Shown in pieces: positions 26,325-38,492 of a stretch of 64,000 bases of DNA. A program made the position numbers and the translations under genes. This DNA comes from Dermatophagoides farinae (lineage: Eukaryota; Arthropoda; Arachnida; Sarcoptiformes; Pyroglyphidae): NCBI RefSeq assembly GCF_024713945.1, contig NC_134677.1, positions 496,001-560,000 of the forward strand, read 5' to 3'. Under the pieces are notes generated by a model. It was given only the letters and a program-made list of their open reading frames with translations. It ran no database searches and was not told the DNA's origin. Numbering within the stretch: the stretch's first letter is position 1; each line of letters starts with the position of its first letter.

Positions 26325-29300
26325 TCATGCCAACGTAACTGCCGTTTTTATTGGATCACCATCCAGATCATCATCATTCACCGGTAATCGTTGTCCAGAT
26401 AATTCGGCTTCAAATTTAGCATATCTATGAAAACAAAAAAAAACCAAAACAAATTATCATTTAAACGATGCACACGTGCAATGAAAAATCAAACAGAAAT
26501 AAAAATTCAATGGAAAACACACACACACACACAATGAATGAACAATAGAAAATTTTTTTCAAAGTTTGCACTAGACAAAAAAAATAACCACAAAAATAAT
26601 AGACAAAAAACGATAAATTTAGATTGCATCAATTTCATCACCATCATCATCATCAATTATCGATTGTAAATATTGGCACCAAAAGTCACATTAATCTTCA
26701 AACAAATGGTGTAATTAATCAAAAAAAAAAAAAAAAAAAAGCCAAAATGATCGGTTATAGATTCACAAAAGTAACAAAAAAAACAGACAAATAACCGAAA
26801 ATGAATGTGGAATCTTTCCATTTCTCTGTACATTCTCATGACTATCTTTCTGTCTGGAGAGAATGATAATATACACAATTTGACGATTTTTTTTGGTGAG
26901 AAAATCAAATAATCTAACGACATTCTCTCATCATCATCAAAAACAACGTTAATCTAAAGAACAAAATCAAAAGTTATCTATCTTTATTTCCGAGACAAAC
27001 AACAAACAAACAAGACAATAAAAAAAAACAACAAGACAAAATAAAACAAAACAACAGAAAGAAACAAAACAAAAAAAAATTCCGTTGATGGAAAAAATTG
27101 CTTTCGAAAGATGAAATCACAAATCAAAACTCATACAATAAACACAATGATGATCATCATTAGATCATTAATAAATCGAATTGGAAAGCCTAATTTTAAC
27201 AACAACAACAACAACAATAACAACGACGACCACAATGGTTACAATTTTGCACGAATAAGCAGCTAAAGAATGTGAATATTTTGAAATGAATGAAACGATT
27301 CACTGGAATATTCCTCACTCTCTTTATTCTGCAATGAAAAAAAAACATACTGATCTCAACCACGTTTTTTTTCTATTTAGACTGACACAACAAATTCAAC
27401 CACAATCATAATAACGATGATGATGATGATAATGAAATTTAAATTGAAAAGAAAAAAAATGTCTACAACAACACAATCCACATACATACAAAATGAACAT
27501 TTTTTTGTGAGCATCATCAAGAGAGTCTATTTATGTGTGTTTGTGTGTGCGACGACGACAACAAAAAAAATGGAAAAAGAATTTTTCTTTTCAGAATATA
27601 TTAGAATGAGAATAGAATCTAAAAAAAAAAATTTCAATTTAAAATTCTTTCAACAAAAAAAATAAAAAAAAAATGGAAAATAGTTTTATGCTTCAGTTAG
27701 CACTTAATATGATGATGATGATGCTTGACGCCGAATAATAACCAAAATGATTCGGCCATTCAAAATAATGATCATGATGGCTGCAAGAGAGAAAGAATAT
27801 TGTGTGTAAAAAAAATTCTGTAAATACAGAATATTCAACATACACACACACACACACACACAAGAAATTATGAATTAAATTATGAATTTCTTTCTTTCTT
27901 TAAAATCATCATCATGATCATGATCATGCCAACAAAAAGAAAAATATTAAAATTCAATTATTGAATTCAGATTCAAAACCATTGTGTTCATGTGTGTTTG
28001 ATTGAAAAAAAATTCTCACACTTTCTTGTCATAATAAACCTAATATAATAATATCGATAATATCGATACATGGATAGATAAATGATTCAATAACAAAAAA
28101 AGGTCATCATCATCATCCACCAAAAAAAAAAAATTTGTCACAAGTTAATAATAACTTTATGTGTTTGTCTATCTGTGTGTGTTTGTATGAGAAATTGATT
28201 TGTTGTTCAAATCAAATATTAATCAAAAATCGTAGCCACAGTAGCAGGTAAATAATAAAAATATGGCTGATGAGAAAATCATATCGCACACATATGATTT
28301 GTATTTGTATGTGTGTGTGTGTGTGTGGGAATAAATAAACGAAGAGATAAACAAATAGATAGTTTGATTTTGTCAAAATATAAATAACAAAAAAAAAAAT
28401 AAAATGAACAAAAAAAAACTTACATTCGATTAAATCGATTACGTTCCTGTTGACTAAGTGCAGGTCTTGTCATCTTCATTGCTTGTTGAATGTTTGTCCA
28501 TTCAATTCGAATTTTTTTATCATTATTTTTGCTGCTGTTGTTGTTGTCGTCGTTGCTGTTGTTGTTGTTGTTGTTGTCATTTTGTTGTTGAATGATTGAT
28601 TTTTGATGATCATCCATTGCCTGTTTGGTGGCATCTAAAAATGCATTATATAATAATGCCTGTATATCGGCACCAGTAAAATTTTCCATTGATTTCTCAA
28701 TCTTATTGAATGATGAATTGATGTTTTCATTAAAATCTATTGATAATTTTTGGCCATAAATAGTAAAAATTTCTTTTCGTTCATTTTCATCAGGCAAATC
28801 ACAACGTATTAATTGATCAAAACGTCCTGGCCGTAATAATGCCAGATCTATTAGATCTGGACGACTTGTGGCGGCTATAATGAATATATTTCGATCACGT
28901 TCTTCAAGACCATCCATTAGTGTTAACATTTGATTGACAACACGATCGGTAACGCCAGTACTATCATGACCACGACGTGGTGCTAATGAATCAAATTCAT
29001 CAAAAAATAGTATACATGGTGATGCGGCTTGTGCTTGACGAAATATTCGTCGTACAGATTGTTCACTATTACCAATATATTTGGACAATAATTCTGGTCC
29101 TTTAACATTTAAAAAATTCACTTTGGATTCATTTGCAATGGCTTCAACTATGGCCGTTTTTCCGGAACCAGGCATACCATAAATGAGTAATGAATTTGGT
29201 AATTTCAATGGTAAATATCGATGCAGATTTGGATGTCTTATTTGCATGAGAATAAGATCTGAAAGCATTTCTTTAACACGTTTCATACCGCCAATATCTT

Positions 29301-31927
29301 TAAACAAACGTTTAGTATTCAATTTTAAATTATCTGTTTTTTGTGTCAATTGAAAATTATTCCATTTCGTTATAGCTTGATTTACATGGACATCATTAAT
29401 CATAATCACTTTTGTATCATTCATTTGTTTTGGCATTAAATTATCAACCAATGCACTGTGAATAATCATATCGATTAAATTGTTCAAATGTTGAATGGGA
29501 AAATTTTTCGTTATTTTTGACAGATATTTCATATCAATATTTATTGATGTTGTCATTGTTGAACATTCACCATACGATAGATTTTTATATTTTTTGTTGA
29601 ATATTTCATTCAATATTTCAATTCTTTGTCCACTATTCAGTGGTTGTAAATCGATTGTTTGATCAAATGTTGGAAATTTTTTCAACACACGATTTAAACA
29701 TTCACTGGATTCAGCAGTAGCAATGATGGTGACACGAGAAAATGATGTACAAGATGATTTCAATTTTTTCAATGAATCAACAAGATGAAAAAATAAATAC
29801 GATATCCGTTCACAATAAAAACTTTCTGGTGTTGTTGATTTCGTTCGATCTGATTCATCATTTGAATCGAATGATCGTACATTGTTCCTGCCACCACCAC
29901 CATCATCATCATCACCATCACCGGTATCATAGGCAATCTGATGTAAATCTTCAAATACCAATATTGATGGTTGATGATGAATAGCTTCAGTGAATAATCG
30001 TGACCATGATTTCTGCAGTGATTCAATTCTTTTACCCTTAATGTTTGAACATTGAATTTTAGCACTCCAAATTCGATGATTTTCAAAACAATCATATAAA
30101 AGACGTTCGATTAGTGTTGTTTTACCAGTACCTTTTGATCCGGTAACCAATAAAGCGGTGAATAAATTTACATTGCCAGATTCTGTAATTGAATTTAAAT
30201 TCAATGAATTATGAATGAAATGTATGCATTCTTGTAAGGTTGCAGTACGGCCAGCAAACGGTTTGGTGAGGATTTTTTCATAATTTTCCATCATATCATT
30301 GATTATTTGACGTTTTTTTGTCAATTTATTCAAATGCATTGTCATGGAAGAATTCACAGCCGATACTTGTTGCATAATGATTTCAGTCAACAATGGATCA
30401 ACCACAAAACTTGTGGAAAGAAATTTAAAAATTTCCACATCAAAATCAGGCACCGGTGATTGTTGTTTGATGATGAAATATTGTTCATTATCATTTTTTG
30501 GATCAGCAACCAAGAATCCATTATACATGAGTATTTGATTGTTTGATTTTTTGACCAATTCATTGTGGAATTCATTCGATTTCAATTTTGACCACAATAA
30601 TGGAACTATGAATATTTTTCGAGCCACCGGAATATTCAGACAATCAATGCCATCATTGTTTTTTTCTACAACCAAATTTATTTGCCGTAAATCTGGACTA
30701 TCCAAAATGACGTAAGATAGAAACGATAATGAATACTGTATGATGAATGAATGGCTAAACATTATTGAATCATCTGGACATTTGTCATTTGCCATTACTA
30801 ATACGTTTAGATCATTTATGTGATCATAAATTTTCAGATATTTATCAACGAATGTTGTACAAAATTTTTCATTAGCAGACATTGTTGTCACATCATAGCC
30901 GATGGAAACAATGTCTGACGTTTTACTCGTTGAAGGATCTAATTTTATCAGTCGAACAATAAAACGACTTGATTGAGTGCCTAAATTTTCAAAATGTTTT
31001 CTAGATATAAATCCAATGGATGTTGTGTTTGAATCAATTTCTTTGGCCAGAATAACACGTAAAAATAGCTTTTTGCCATGATAAATTGGAAATAGTGTAT
31101 GATGATGTTTTGTCATGGTCATCGTATCACCATCATCATCAGTGATGGGATCATCATTCGATGATGAATGAGTAATGGGAAAAATATTTTCACGATTTGG
31201 AACCAAAGATTTGAATAGACCAAAAACGGATTTTAAACTTGTAGACGGCATTGTAATTGGCGGTACGATGGCGGCATCATTTTCAATTTCATTCTGCGGA
31301 ACGATAACAATTTTCGTTTGCCTGGTTATTATCAATCCGGTTTTATTTGTTGTTGTTGGTTCAACACGAAAAATTCGCACAAAAATCGGCACATTTGGTG
31401 AACTTTTCAACCACAATGGAAAAATATTGAATTCATTATTTTTCAAAAAAGCAACAGTCACCATTCGTATTTGATTTAGAAATTCATATTCAATTTCTTC
31501 AGCATTCATTTCAATAAGTTGATGATCATCATTGGATAATGGTTTCAAATAACAAGAAACACATGGTGATATTCGATTCGATAGATCATCGATAACTTGC
31601 ACCAGAATCAATTCATTATCAATAATATTAGATTTTGATGCAAAATTTCGATCCAAAAATATTGAATCTTCAGTACAATTTTTACTTCCATTCCATGTGA
31701 CATATAGAAATTTATCTGGTTTTATATCGTCCAAAAAGATTAATTTGATTATAATTAGACCCTATAGATCAAGAGAGAAAAATGACATGTGAATCAAATC
31801 AAATCGAATGTTAGATCTGACTTACAAATGAATTTGAACGAAAATTTTGTACAGTCCATTTCGATGGCAATGTTATGAAACAATTTTTCGTATCTTTTAA
31901 TTCTATTCGACCATGAAAGAACGACAT
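26325..31927 (-). CDS. PEX1: Peroxisomal biogenesis AAA-ATPase PEX1, three exons
   Basis: With PEX6, PEX1 forms the hexameric AAA motor that extracts ubiquitinated PEX5 from the peroxisome membrane. Exons: 31826-31927, 28424-31761 and 26325-26424, giving 1,179 aa (human PEX1 is slightly longer, about 1,280). The N-terminal double-psi/barrel region shows CYLKPLSNDDHQLIEMNAEE and LNQIRMV, typical of PEX1. D1 has Walker A GSKGTGKT (about residue 575) and a degenerate Walker B ILVFEDLH. D2 has Walker A GMPGSGKT (about 894), Walker B ILFFDEFDSLAPRRG, sensor-1 AATSRPDLID and the RPGRFDQ arginine finger. The last exon lies 2 kb away; it restores the conserved aromatic helix (YAKFEAEL) and a terminal TLA like that of vertebrate PEX1. 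The exon 2 donor is AT/GTAAGT. Exon 1 starts MSFFHGRIEL and carries the conserved NCFITLP segment. Confidence 0.93.
26425..28423 (-). other. PEX1 intron 2 (about 2.0 kb), unusually long
   Basis: Bounded by GTAAGT at 28419-28423 and an acceptor TAG at 26425. It contains a poly-A/T stretch near 26720-26740, CA tracts near 26519-26532 and 27841-27861, and GT near 28312-28327. No embedded gene is supported. Confidence 0.7.
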
Positions 31928-32382
31928 TTGATGATCATTGATTGATTGATTGAGATAAATAAAGAAAAACTTTTATTTTAATTTTTTTCAAAAACAAAAA
32001 ATTTATCGCCAAAACAAGAACAATTTTTTCACAACAAAAAAATTGCCAATATTACACAGTGTATAATGATGATGAACTTGCATTGTATGAATAAAATTAA
32101 TCATAAATTTCGAATGAATATAAAGTTTTTTTCAAGGTATAAAATGTATTTGGATGAGAAAAAAAAATGACCATCATCATCAAGATAATTGCGAAAAAAA
32201 TATCAAATTTTTTTTTGTAATGAAAAAAAATGGATAAAAAACAAGGCACACACACACACAAACAAGAAATGAAATCACAAAAATTAATTGCATTGTTTAT
32301 CTCTTTGCGTTTGTTTGTATATGTTGTTTAAAAATGAAATGTTGATTTTTTTTGTTCAGTTAAATTTTAGAAAAAATTGTAA

Positions 32383-32416
<34 letters not shown>

Positions 32417-32454
32417 GTAATGTTTAAAAAAAACAAGATCAAAAATTTAAATCA

Positions 32455-34250
32455 TCATGATTTAAAAATAAATAAATTCTTTGTAGATGCAACAGCAATC
32501 AGATTCTGATTTGGATTCCAAGCAGTATGATAGATACGTCGATTTAGATCAATATTGTCTACGAATGTTTCATCTTTTTTTGGCTTTCTACGAAAACTAT
32601 CCGTCGTCGTGTTTGTTGTCGTAATTTTTTGTGGCCGTAAATGTTTTTGTTTCACAACATCTTTATTAATTTCAAACAATGATTCTTGTCCGGAATTACG
32701 GTCGATAATTTTGAAAAAATTATATGATCCAGTCATTATATAACTATATATCAATGAAAAAGATTTGATTTTTGATTTGATAAAAACAAACAAACAGGCA
32801 AATAGTACTCACTTATCGTTTCCACTTAATGAAAATTCAAATTTATCAAATATATATTCATTCTCATAAAGTGTACCTAAACGGCCACGTAAATATTCAT
32901 GTACTTCATATGTTTCGATTGGATTTCGTTCCATATTCAGATCCCAAACATTTACGGTCATATAATCACGTGTAATCATATAACGACCACTATTTGTAAA
33001 TTTCAGATCTGATATAACAGTGATGAGTTCATGGAAAAAATTTGAATTATCTGAACCATTGATAGTATCACGAAATACTGAAAATAAAAAAAAATGAAAT
33101 CAAAAATGAATGAATGAAAAAAAAACAATTGAAATTCTTATTCTCACTTTTCGAATAATGATCACATAATGCAGCTTCACGCATGTCACATAATTTAATG
33201 GAACCTTTACTTGTTGAATATGCAAATATGTTACAATGTTGTGGATGAAATTCAGCGGCACTTATCACTTCGGATAAATCGGCCATATTTGATGGTTTAA
33301 TATCGACAATCACTATGGGAAAATTTCAATTAGAAAAAATTTACAACAACAACAACAACAACATACCAAAACTTTCATTGGTAATATCTAGATTCCAAAG
33401 ATTTATTCTTAATTCATCCGATGATATAAATGTTTCTTGATCACTATTAATAGAAACAGAATTGATATGAAATGAATGAGCATTGGAAAATATGCGACGA
33501 AGATTCGAACGAATTGTCGGTTCGGTGGCCATCATTTTAGGAACCCTTAATTCGGTATGATCAAATTCTGGATATTCAGTCGTATCACAGCCACCAATAA
33601 AATTTCTGTTAATATTTGAAAAACTATCATCAATACGTTTATCTTTTTCGGATAATTTCCATAATTTTATCGTCTTATCATTTGTGGTCAACATGAAATG
33701 ATTTGCCGCCGTTTTTGATTCATCTAGCCAACAAATTTTATTGATTTTTTCTTCAATTTCCAGACTTTTAAGATAATCAAATTCAGCTTCATGACTTTGA
33801 AATGTACTATAAAGATCATATTCAGTGGTTTTCTTTCCCTATTTGATATAGAAAAGATCAATTTTGTTTTTAGAACAAAATAAAACAGAAAAATTTACCT
33901 CATTCCCTTGGAATATAACGATTCTGCCACCTTTATCACCACATGCCAATAATTGACCGGTGGAATTGAATTCCACACATGAAATTAAATCGGCTAAATT
34001 TAAAAACACAAAGAATTACATCATCTTCACCAGAAAAACTTTACCAAAAAAAAAAACTTACCATCACTAAATTCATCTTCTAATGTTCCTTTTACCTGAA
34101 CGAATGACCAATTTAAATCGGTTGATGATGAATTATTTCCTTTTTTTTCAATAGACAAAAAAAATCAATCAATAATCAATCAGCAAAAAAAAATGTAAAC
34201 AAAAAAAAACACTTACGAATTCCGGATAAAATCGAATGTCTAGACGACAT
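32455..34250 (-). CDS. PPP2R2: Protein phosphatase 2A regulatory B subunit (B55/PR55), seven exons
   Basis: WD40 beta-propeller regulatory subunit that gives PP2A its substrate choice, for example in mitotic exit (Drosophila twins). Exons: 34217-34250, 34062-34139, 33899-33993, 33367-33838, 33148-33312, 32813-33077 and 32455-32743, giving 465 aa (human PPP2R2A is 447). Diagnostic segments: [52 protein letters not shown]-like (here [19 protein letters not shown]), [72 protein letters not shown] and IMTGSYNFF. Introns are short (about 70-140 nt) except intron 5, all GT..AG. A mildly longer, basic insert near residues 405-420 is the main departure from vertebrate B55. It lies just upstream of PEX1 on the same strand. 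Confidence 0.95.
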
Positions 34251-34696
34251 AGTAGTATGATGATGATGATGATGATGGAGAATATGATATGATGCAATCG
34301 GTGACAAAAATCAGACAGAGAGACAAAAATATTTGGTGGTAAAACGATTTGTCCAAAGACAAACATACAAAGTACATGCAAGAAATTAATTTAATTATCT
34401 TTTTTGTTTGATTTTGTTTGAAAAAATAAAACAATAATAATTCCGAAAGTAAAAATTATACAATTTGTGCGTGTGTGTGTGTGTGTGTGTAAATGTAAAA
34501 TGTTGAGCGAGTAGTAATAAAAAAAAATGGAATTTTAATTTTTTTTTTTGTCATTCATTCATTCATTCAAAGCCATCAATTTTTTTTTGTTTTTTTTTGT
34601 TGTTGTTTGAAATCATCGACAAATAATAATAGGCCAACAACAACAAAAAAAATTGATATATGGTACGTTTGTATGTCTATCTATGTGGTGGCGGTC

Positions 34697-34728
<32 letters not shown>

Positions 34729-35489
34729 CTATTGAATGATGATGATGATGATTAATGATGGCGCGATGAGAAATGTTCAAATGCAGTGTATTGGCAGCCA
34801 AATGATTTTTTTTTTTTTTGATGATAATGATGATGGCGATGATCACAAGATAAATTCAATCAGTGTGTTTGTATGTGCGTAAACATTCGATTTGTTTTGA
34901 AATGAACTTGATTTGAATTGATTCGAACAGATTTTTTTGATTGCAATAAAATTTTTTTTATCGATAAAATTTACAGGAACTGATTTATAATAATACACAA
35001 AAAAAAAATATAAACAAATAATTGATTGATTGTAAACTTGAAAAATTTACGAGAGCAAGAACAAACGAGCTTGACCCAACCCTTGATGGACACACACATT
35101 GATATATCAAGAGTAGCTGCAGTAGCAAGAAGCAGCAACCTCGACAATAAATCGAGTGAACAAAATAATAATAATAAACAGATGATGATTGTCTGAAAAT
35201 ATTTGCAAGAATTTTTCTTTTTTTTTGCGGTTAATCACAATATCACAATGGCAATAATGATGTGGTGGACAACAATAATAACAACAAATGGAAAAAAACC
35301 GAGCTAGCGGCTTTTCTTTTTTTTTCTAGTTTTTCACCCGATACACAGCGGGTTAAATAGCTTGCGTGCAATGCATGCTTGCATGTCTGGACAATACACA
35401 AATGTCATTCTCAAAAAAAAAAAATTCGAATGAAAAAAATTCAAAATTAAAAAAATTCAAATTTTATTTTAAAAAAACGCTAGAATCAT
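34251..35489. other. Intergenic between the PP2A B55 start and the ATG4 stop
   Basis: Contains a GT tract (about 34468-34490), a long GAT repeat (about 34697-34729) and A/T runs. It should include the B55 promoter and 5' UTR. No further gene is seen. Confidence 0.5.
34697..34729. repeat. (GAT)n microsatellite
   Basis: About eleven GAT/ATG units in a row, followed by a second run near 34737-34752. Confidence 0.85.
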
Positions 35490-37238
35490 TTAAATAATTT
35501 CAAATTCTTCATCATCACCATCATCATCATCATCAACATCATCATCAAATGTTGATGCAGATTGTTTTTGTTGTTGAATATTGTTACAATCAAAATTTGG
35601 TGAACTTTTTAAAAATGATCCATGAATAGATTTGGATGTGGAACCGATACAATCTAAATCATTACCATCTTCATCATTTTGCCATTCATATGGTCGTGAT
35701 TTCATTATCTCAAACAATGGCTGTGTTTGTTCATGAAATAATTTTCCCATCATCAATTGATGCCAATGATTAAATTCTTCTTCATTTTTACAGAAAAAAC
35801 ATAATGCTAATGATGGATCAAGTAATGAAATTGACATTCTATATGGCCGTTCACAATGATAGCTAACATCATCAGCTGAACGTTGATTTAATGATGATGA
35901 TGTTGTCGTTGTTAATTGATCATCAATATCATCAATAATCATCATCTGTTCTTCATGCTGTAATAATCGTTCCAAATATTCACGATCTTGAGCAACTATA
36001 TGGACATTCGATTGTGTTGTATGTGGATCTAAATAGATAAGATCATCACCACAACAACCAATAAAATACAGTGCATGATTTGGACGGCCACCAAGTATAC
36101 CTAATGTTTGTGGAAAAGTAAATGTTGTTTTTAAAGCACGAAAATAGATTGGATTAATTTCCGATAAACCCAATCGAAGTGGAATGAATAGTATTAATGG
36201 TTTCCATTTTTTTAAAGTTTTCATTTTTTGTTGTTCTTGGCACTTTGTTTCATCATCATCATCATCATCATAATCATCATTTTGAGAAATTTTACAAGAT
36301 TTTCCTAATTGTAAAACAAAAAGAGCAAAGAAAATTATTTTATGATTCCAAAGGTTCCAAATACTTACTAATATCATCGAGAAATACAATATTATCCATT
36401 GCAACATAGATGAATATATCGTTCATTTTATCAAACATTGATAGTTTCCTTTTGGAAGAAAAAGAACAGATTAAACAGATCAACAACAACAACAATGAAA
36501 GAAAAAAAATTCACCTTAAAACCTGTGCAATTGTATTTGGTCCAAACCATTGGCCAACATTTTTGCCTTCACAAACACCCATCAATGCAATCTGATGTAT
36601 TGAATAGGATTCGGTTTTTTGATCATTAAACATTTTCAATAAATTCTTATAGATAAGATATTTTTCTAGTTCTTCATCGATTTTTCTTTTTACATCTTCT
36701 TCTTCTTCTTCTTGGCCATCATGGTCCAACAATTGTTTGATTGATTCAAGATTCGCATAATTCCAACGCCAATCACGACCCATATAAAGATTGATGAATG
36801 CCCTGGCCAATACCATTTGACCACATCGTAGCATACAACCCCAACCACTATCGGATGTAAAATTTGTATCACCAATTGGCTGAAAATTTCGTCGATATGT
36901 CATCCATATATTTGTTCGAACATCTGAACGTATTTCATTCAATTCTTTCAGAGAAAACACAAACAAATTTAGTATTTTCTACTAGAATTTGAATCAAAAT
37001 TTACCATGTAAAGAGCTATATTTTTTACCCAATATATAAACAGGATCATCTGTTGGTGGAAAATCTTTCCTGTTTTCATCCGTTGATCCATGATTGTTAA
37101 AATCACGATTTAAATTAGTTACTGATGTGAATAAAAAGGTTTTTTTTTCTTATTATCATCGTTTACAGTTCAATCAATCAATTGATATTTACTTTTAGGT
37201 GCTAAAGAATTCAATGTTGAATATATGTCCATTTTCAT
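35490..37238 (-). CDS. ATG4: Autophagy cysteine protease ATG4, five exons
   Basis: Cleaves the C terminus of Atg8/LC3/GABARAP precursors and delipidates Atg8-PE, in the cytosol. Exons: 37193-37238, 37005-37121, 36515-36944, 36369-36448 and 35490-36304, giving 495 aa (vertebrate ATG4A/B are about 390-400). The catalytic cysteine lies in TSDSGWGCMLRCGQMVLARA (about C91). The Asp and His of the triad lie in YLDPHTT (about D317 and H319). Supporting segments are PVYILGKKYSSLH, GRDWRW and GGRPNHALYFIG. An acidic run DDYDDDDDDE (about 234-243) is inserted before the core strand PLILFIPLRLG. The protein ends in an acidic stretch followed by EEFEII, which fits a C-terminal LIR (W/F/Y-x-x-L/I/V). The start codon follows an in-frame stop. 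Confidence 0.94.
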
Positions 37239-37612
37239 TAGAGATGATTCGAATTTGATGAATTTAAAAAAAAATAAATTCAAAAAAAAAAAAATAAATT
37301 TTAACAAAAAAATTGAAAAAAAACGCTTGACTAGCCAATGGTTATTGGTTCGTAATGTACATGATTCTTTTGGATAAATGATGTTGGCGACCTGAAATTA
37401 CAATCACCATCATCAGCTCAAATGAGTGGATATCTGCTGTCTGTGTGTGTGATTCATTCACTTGATGGTGATTACAAAATAACAAATGGAAAACAAAACA
37501 AAACAAAACAAAAAAATTAAATCGTCATCTCAGGTGTTTTGTATGTGGATTGGATTGTTTTGAAACGTACAACAACAACAACAAAAACATAATTTTCATT
37601 ACCGTTCAAAAA

Positions 37613-37633
37613 TGACGTATTAGATCACGTGAT
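37613..37633. promoter_or_regulatory. CRE half-site and palindromic E-box (CLEAR/M-box-like) between divergent genes
   Basis: TGACGT at 37613-37618 is followed at 37624-37633 by ATCACGTGAT, a 10-bp perfect palindrome containing TCACGTGA. It lies about 385 bp upstream of the ATG4 start and 234 bp upstream of the divergent 111-aa gene. TCACGTGA is the MITF/TFEB-preferred E-box in animals. Use at this site is inferred from position and sequence only. Confidence 0.4.
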
Positions 37634-37866
37634 GATGATTAATTTAATTTAATTTTTTTTTTGAATTGAATTAAATTCAATTGAACAAACAAAAACAAAT
37701 TTAATTAGATTAATAGAAAATTTAATTTACTCATTCTTTTTTTTCAAATACATGATGATGTGACGACCATGGAAAGCATTTAAATCTCGTTTTCTATTGA
37801 AATTTCGTTATCGGTTTTTTTTCTCAAGTTTTTTTTCTAAATACCAACGAAAATTAAAAACAAACA

Positions 37867-38202
37867 ATGATGGGTGAAGAAATACAGCAATCAATTTTCG
37901 AGGTAAAAGAACCGGAAAGTGAAAAATTGAAAAGTTTTAAAAAAATCGAATACGAAGTTGCCGATGTTGGCAAAGTGATGGAAGAATTGAAAGTTGAATT
38001 GATAAAAATTATTAAAGGCGATCCAAAACAGGAAACAACGGCCATACATAAAGTATTCATTAATGATGAACTTGTACGTGAAATGGATTTCGTTAATGAT
38101 GTAGTGATTAAATCTGATTCACGATATGAACCATGGACCTTTCTACGAATGGATCAATCAACATTTAAACAGATGCGTGATAATGCGGCCATAACTTTTT
38201 GA
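37867..38202 (+). CDS. Unrecognised small charged protein, 111 aa, single exon
   Basis: I do not recognise the family. The frame has no low-complexity runs, which is rare in this window and favours a real gene. The start is at 37867 (two tandem ATGs). The product is rich in Lys/Glu; the centre looks helical (VGKVMEELKVELIKIIKG), and a C-terminal part contains EPWTFLRMDQSTFKQMRDNA. No signal peptide or membrane segment is visible. A poly-A signal (AATAAA) lies about 80 bases after the stop (near 38280). It is divergent from ATG4, sharing a roughly 630-bp intergenic region, and lies 290 bp upstream of the methyltransferase gene on the same strand. It may be cytosolic; no function is assigned. 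Confidence 0.7.
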   Translation: MMGEEIQQSIFEVKEPESEKLKSFKKIEYEVADVGKVMEELKVELIKIIKGDPKQETTAIHKVFINDELVREMDFVNDVVIKSDSRYEPWTFLRMDQSTFKQMRDNAAITF

Positions 38203-38492
38203 ATGGCATAGAGAGAAAGATGACGGATAAATGGATGGAAATCATGCATTTTTTTCATTTGTTTTTATTTGTTGTTGAAAAATAAAATTGTAAAGAATGA
38301 ATATCACATCACAATTGTCGTTGTTTTTTTTAAAATTTTCAAAAATCTTTTTTAACAGCAGCTATATTTGTGTGTGTGTGTGTAAATAGAACAATCATGT
38401 GAATGGTATAAAAATGTGCAATAAGCGACTGTTATTTAATTTTTTAATTTTCTATTTCTGTAAATAAATAGATTGTAGAATCCGATGTAAAA

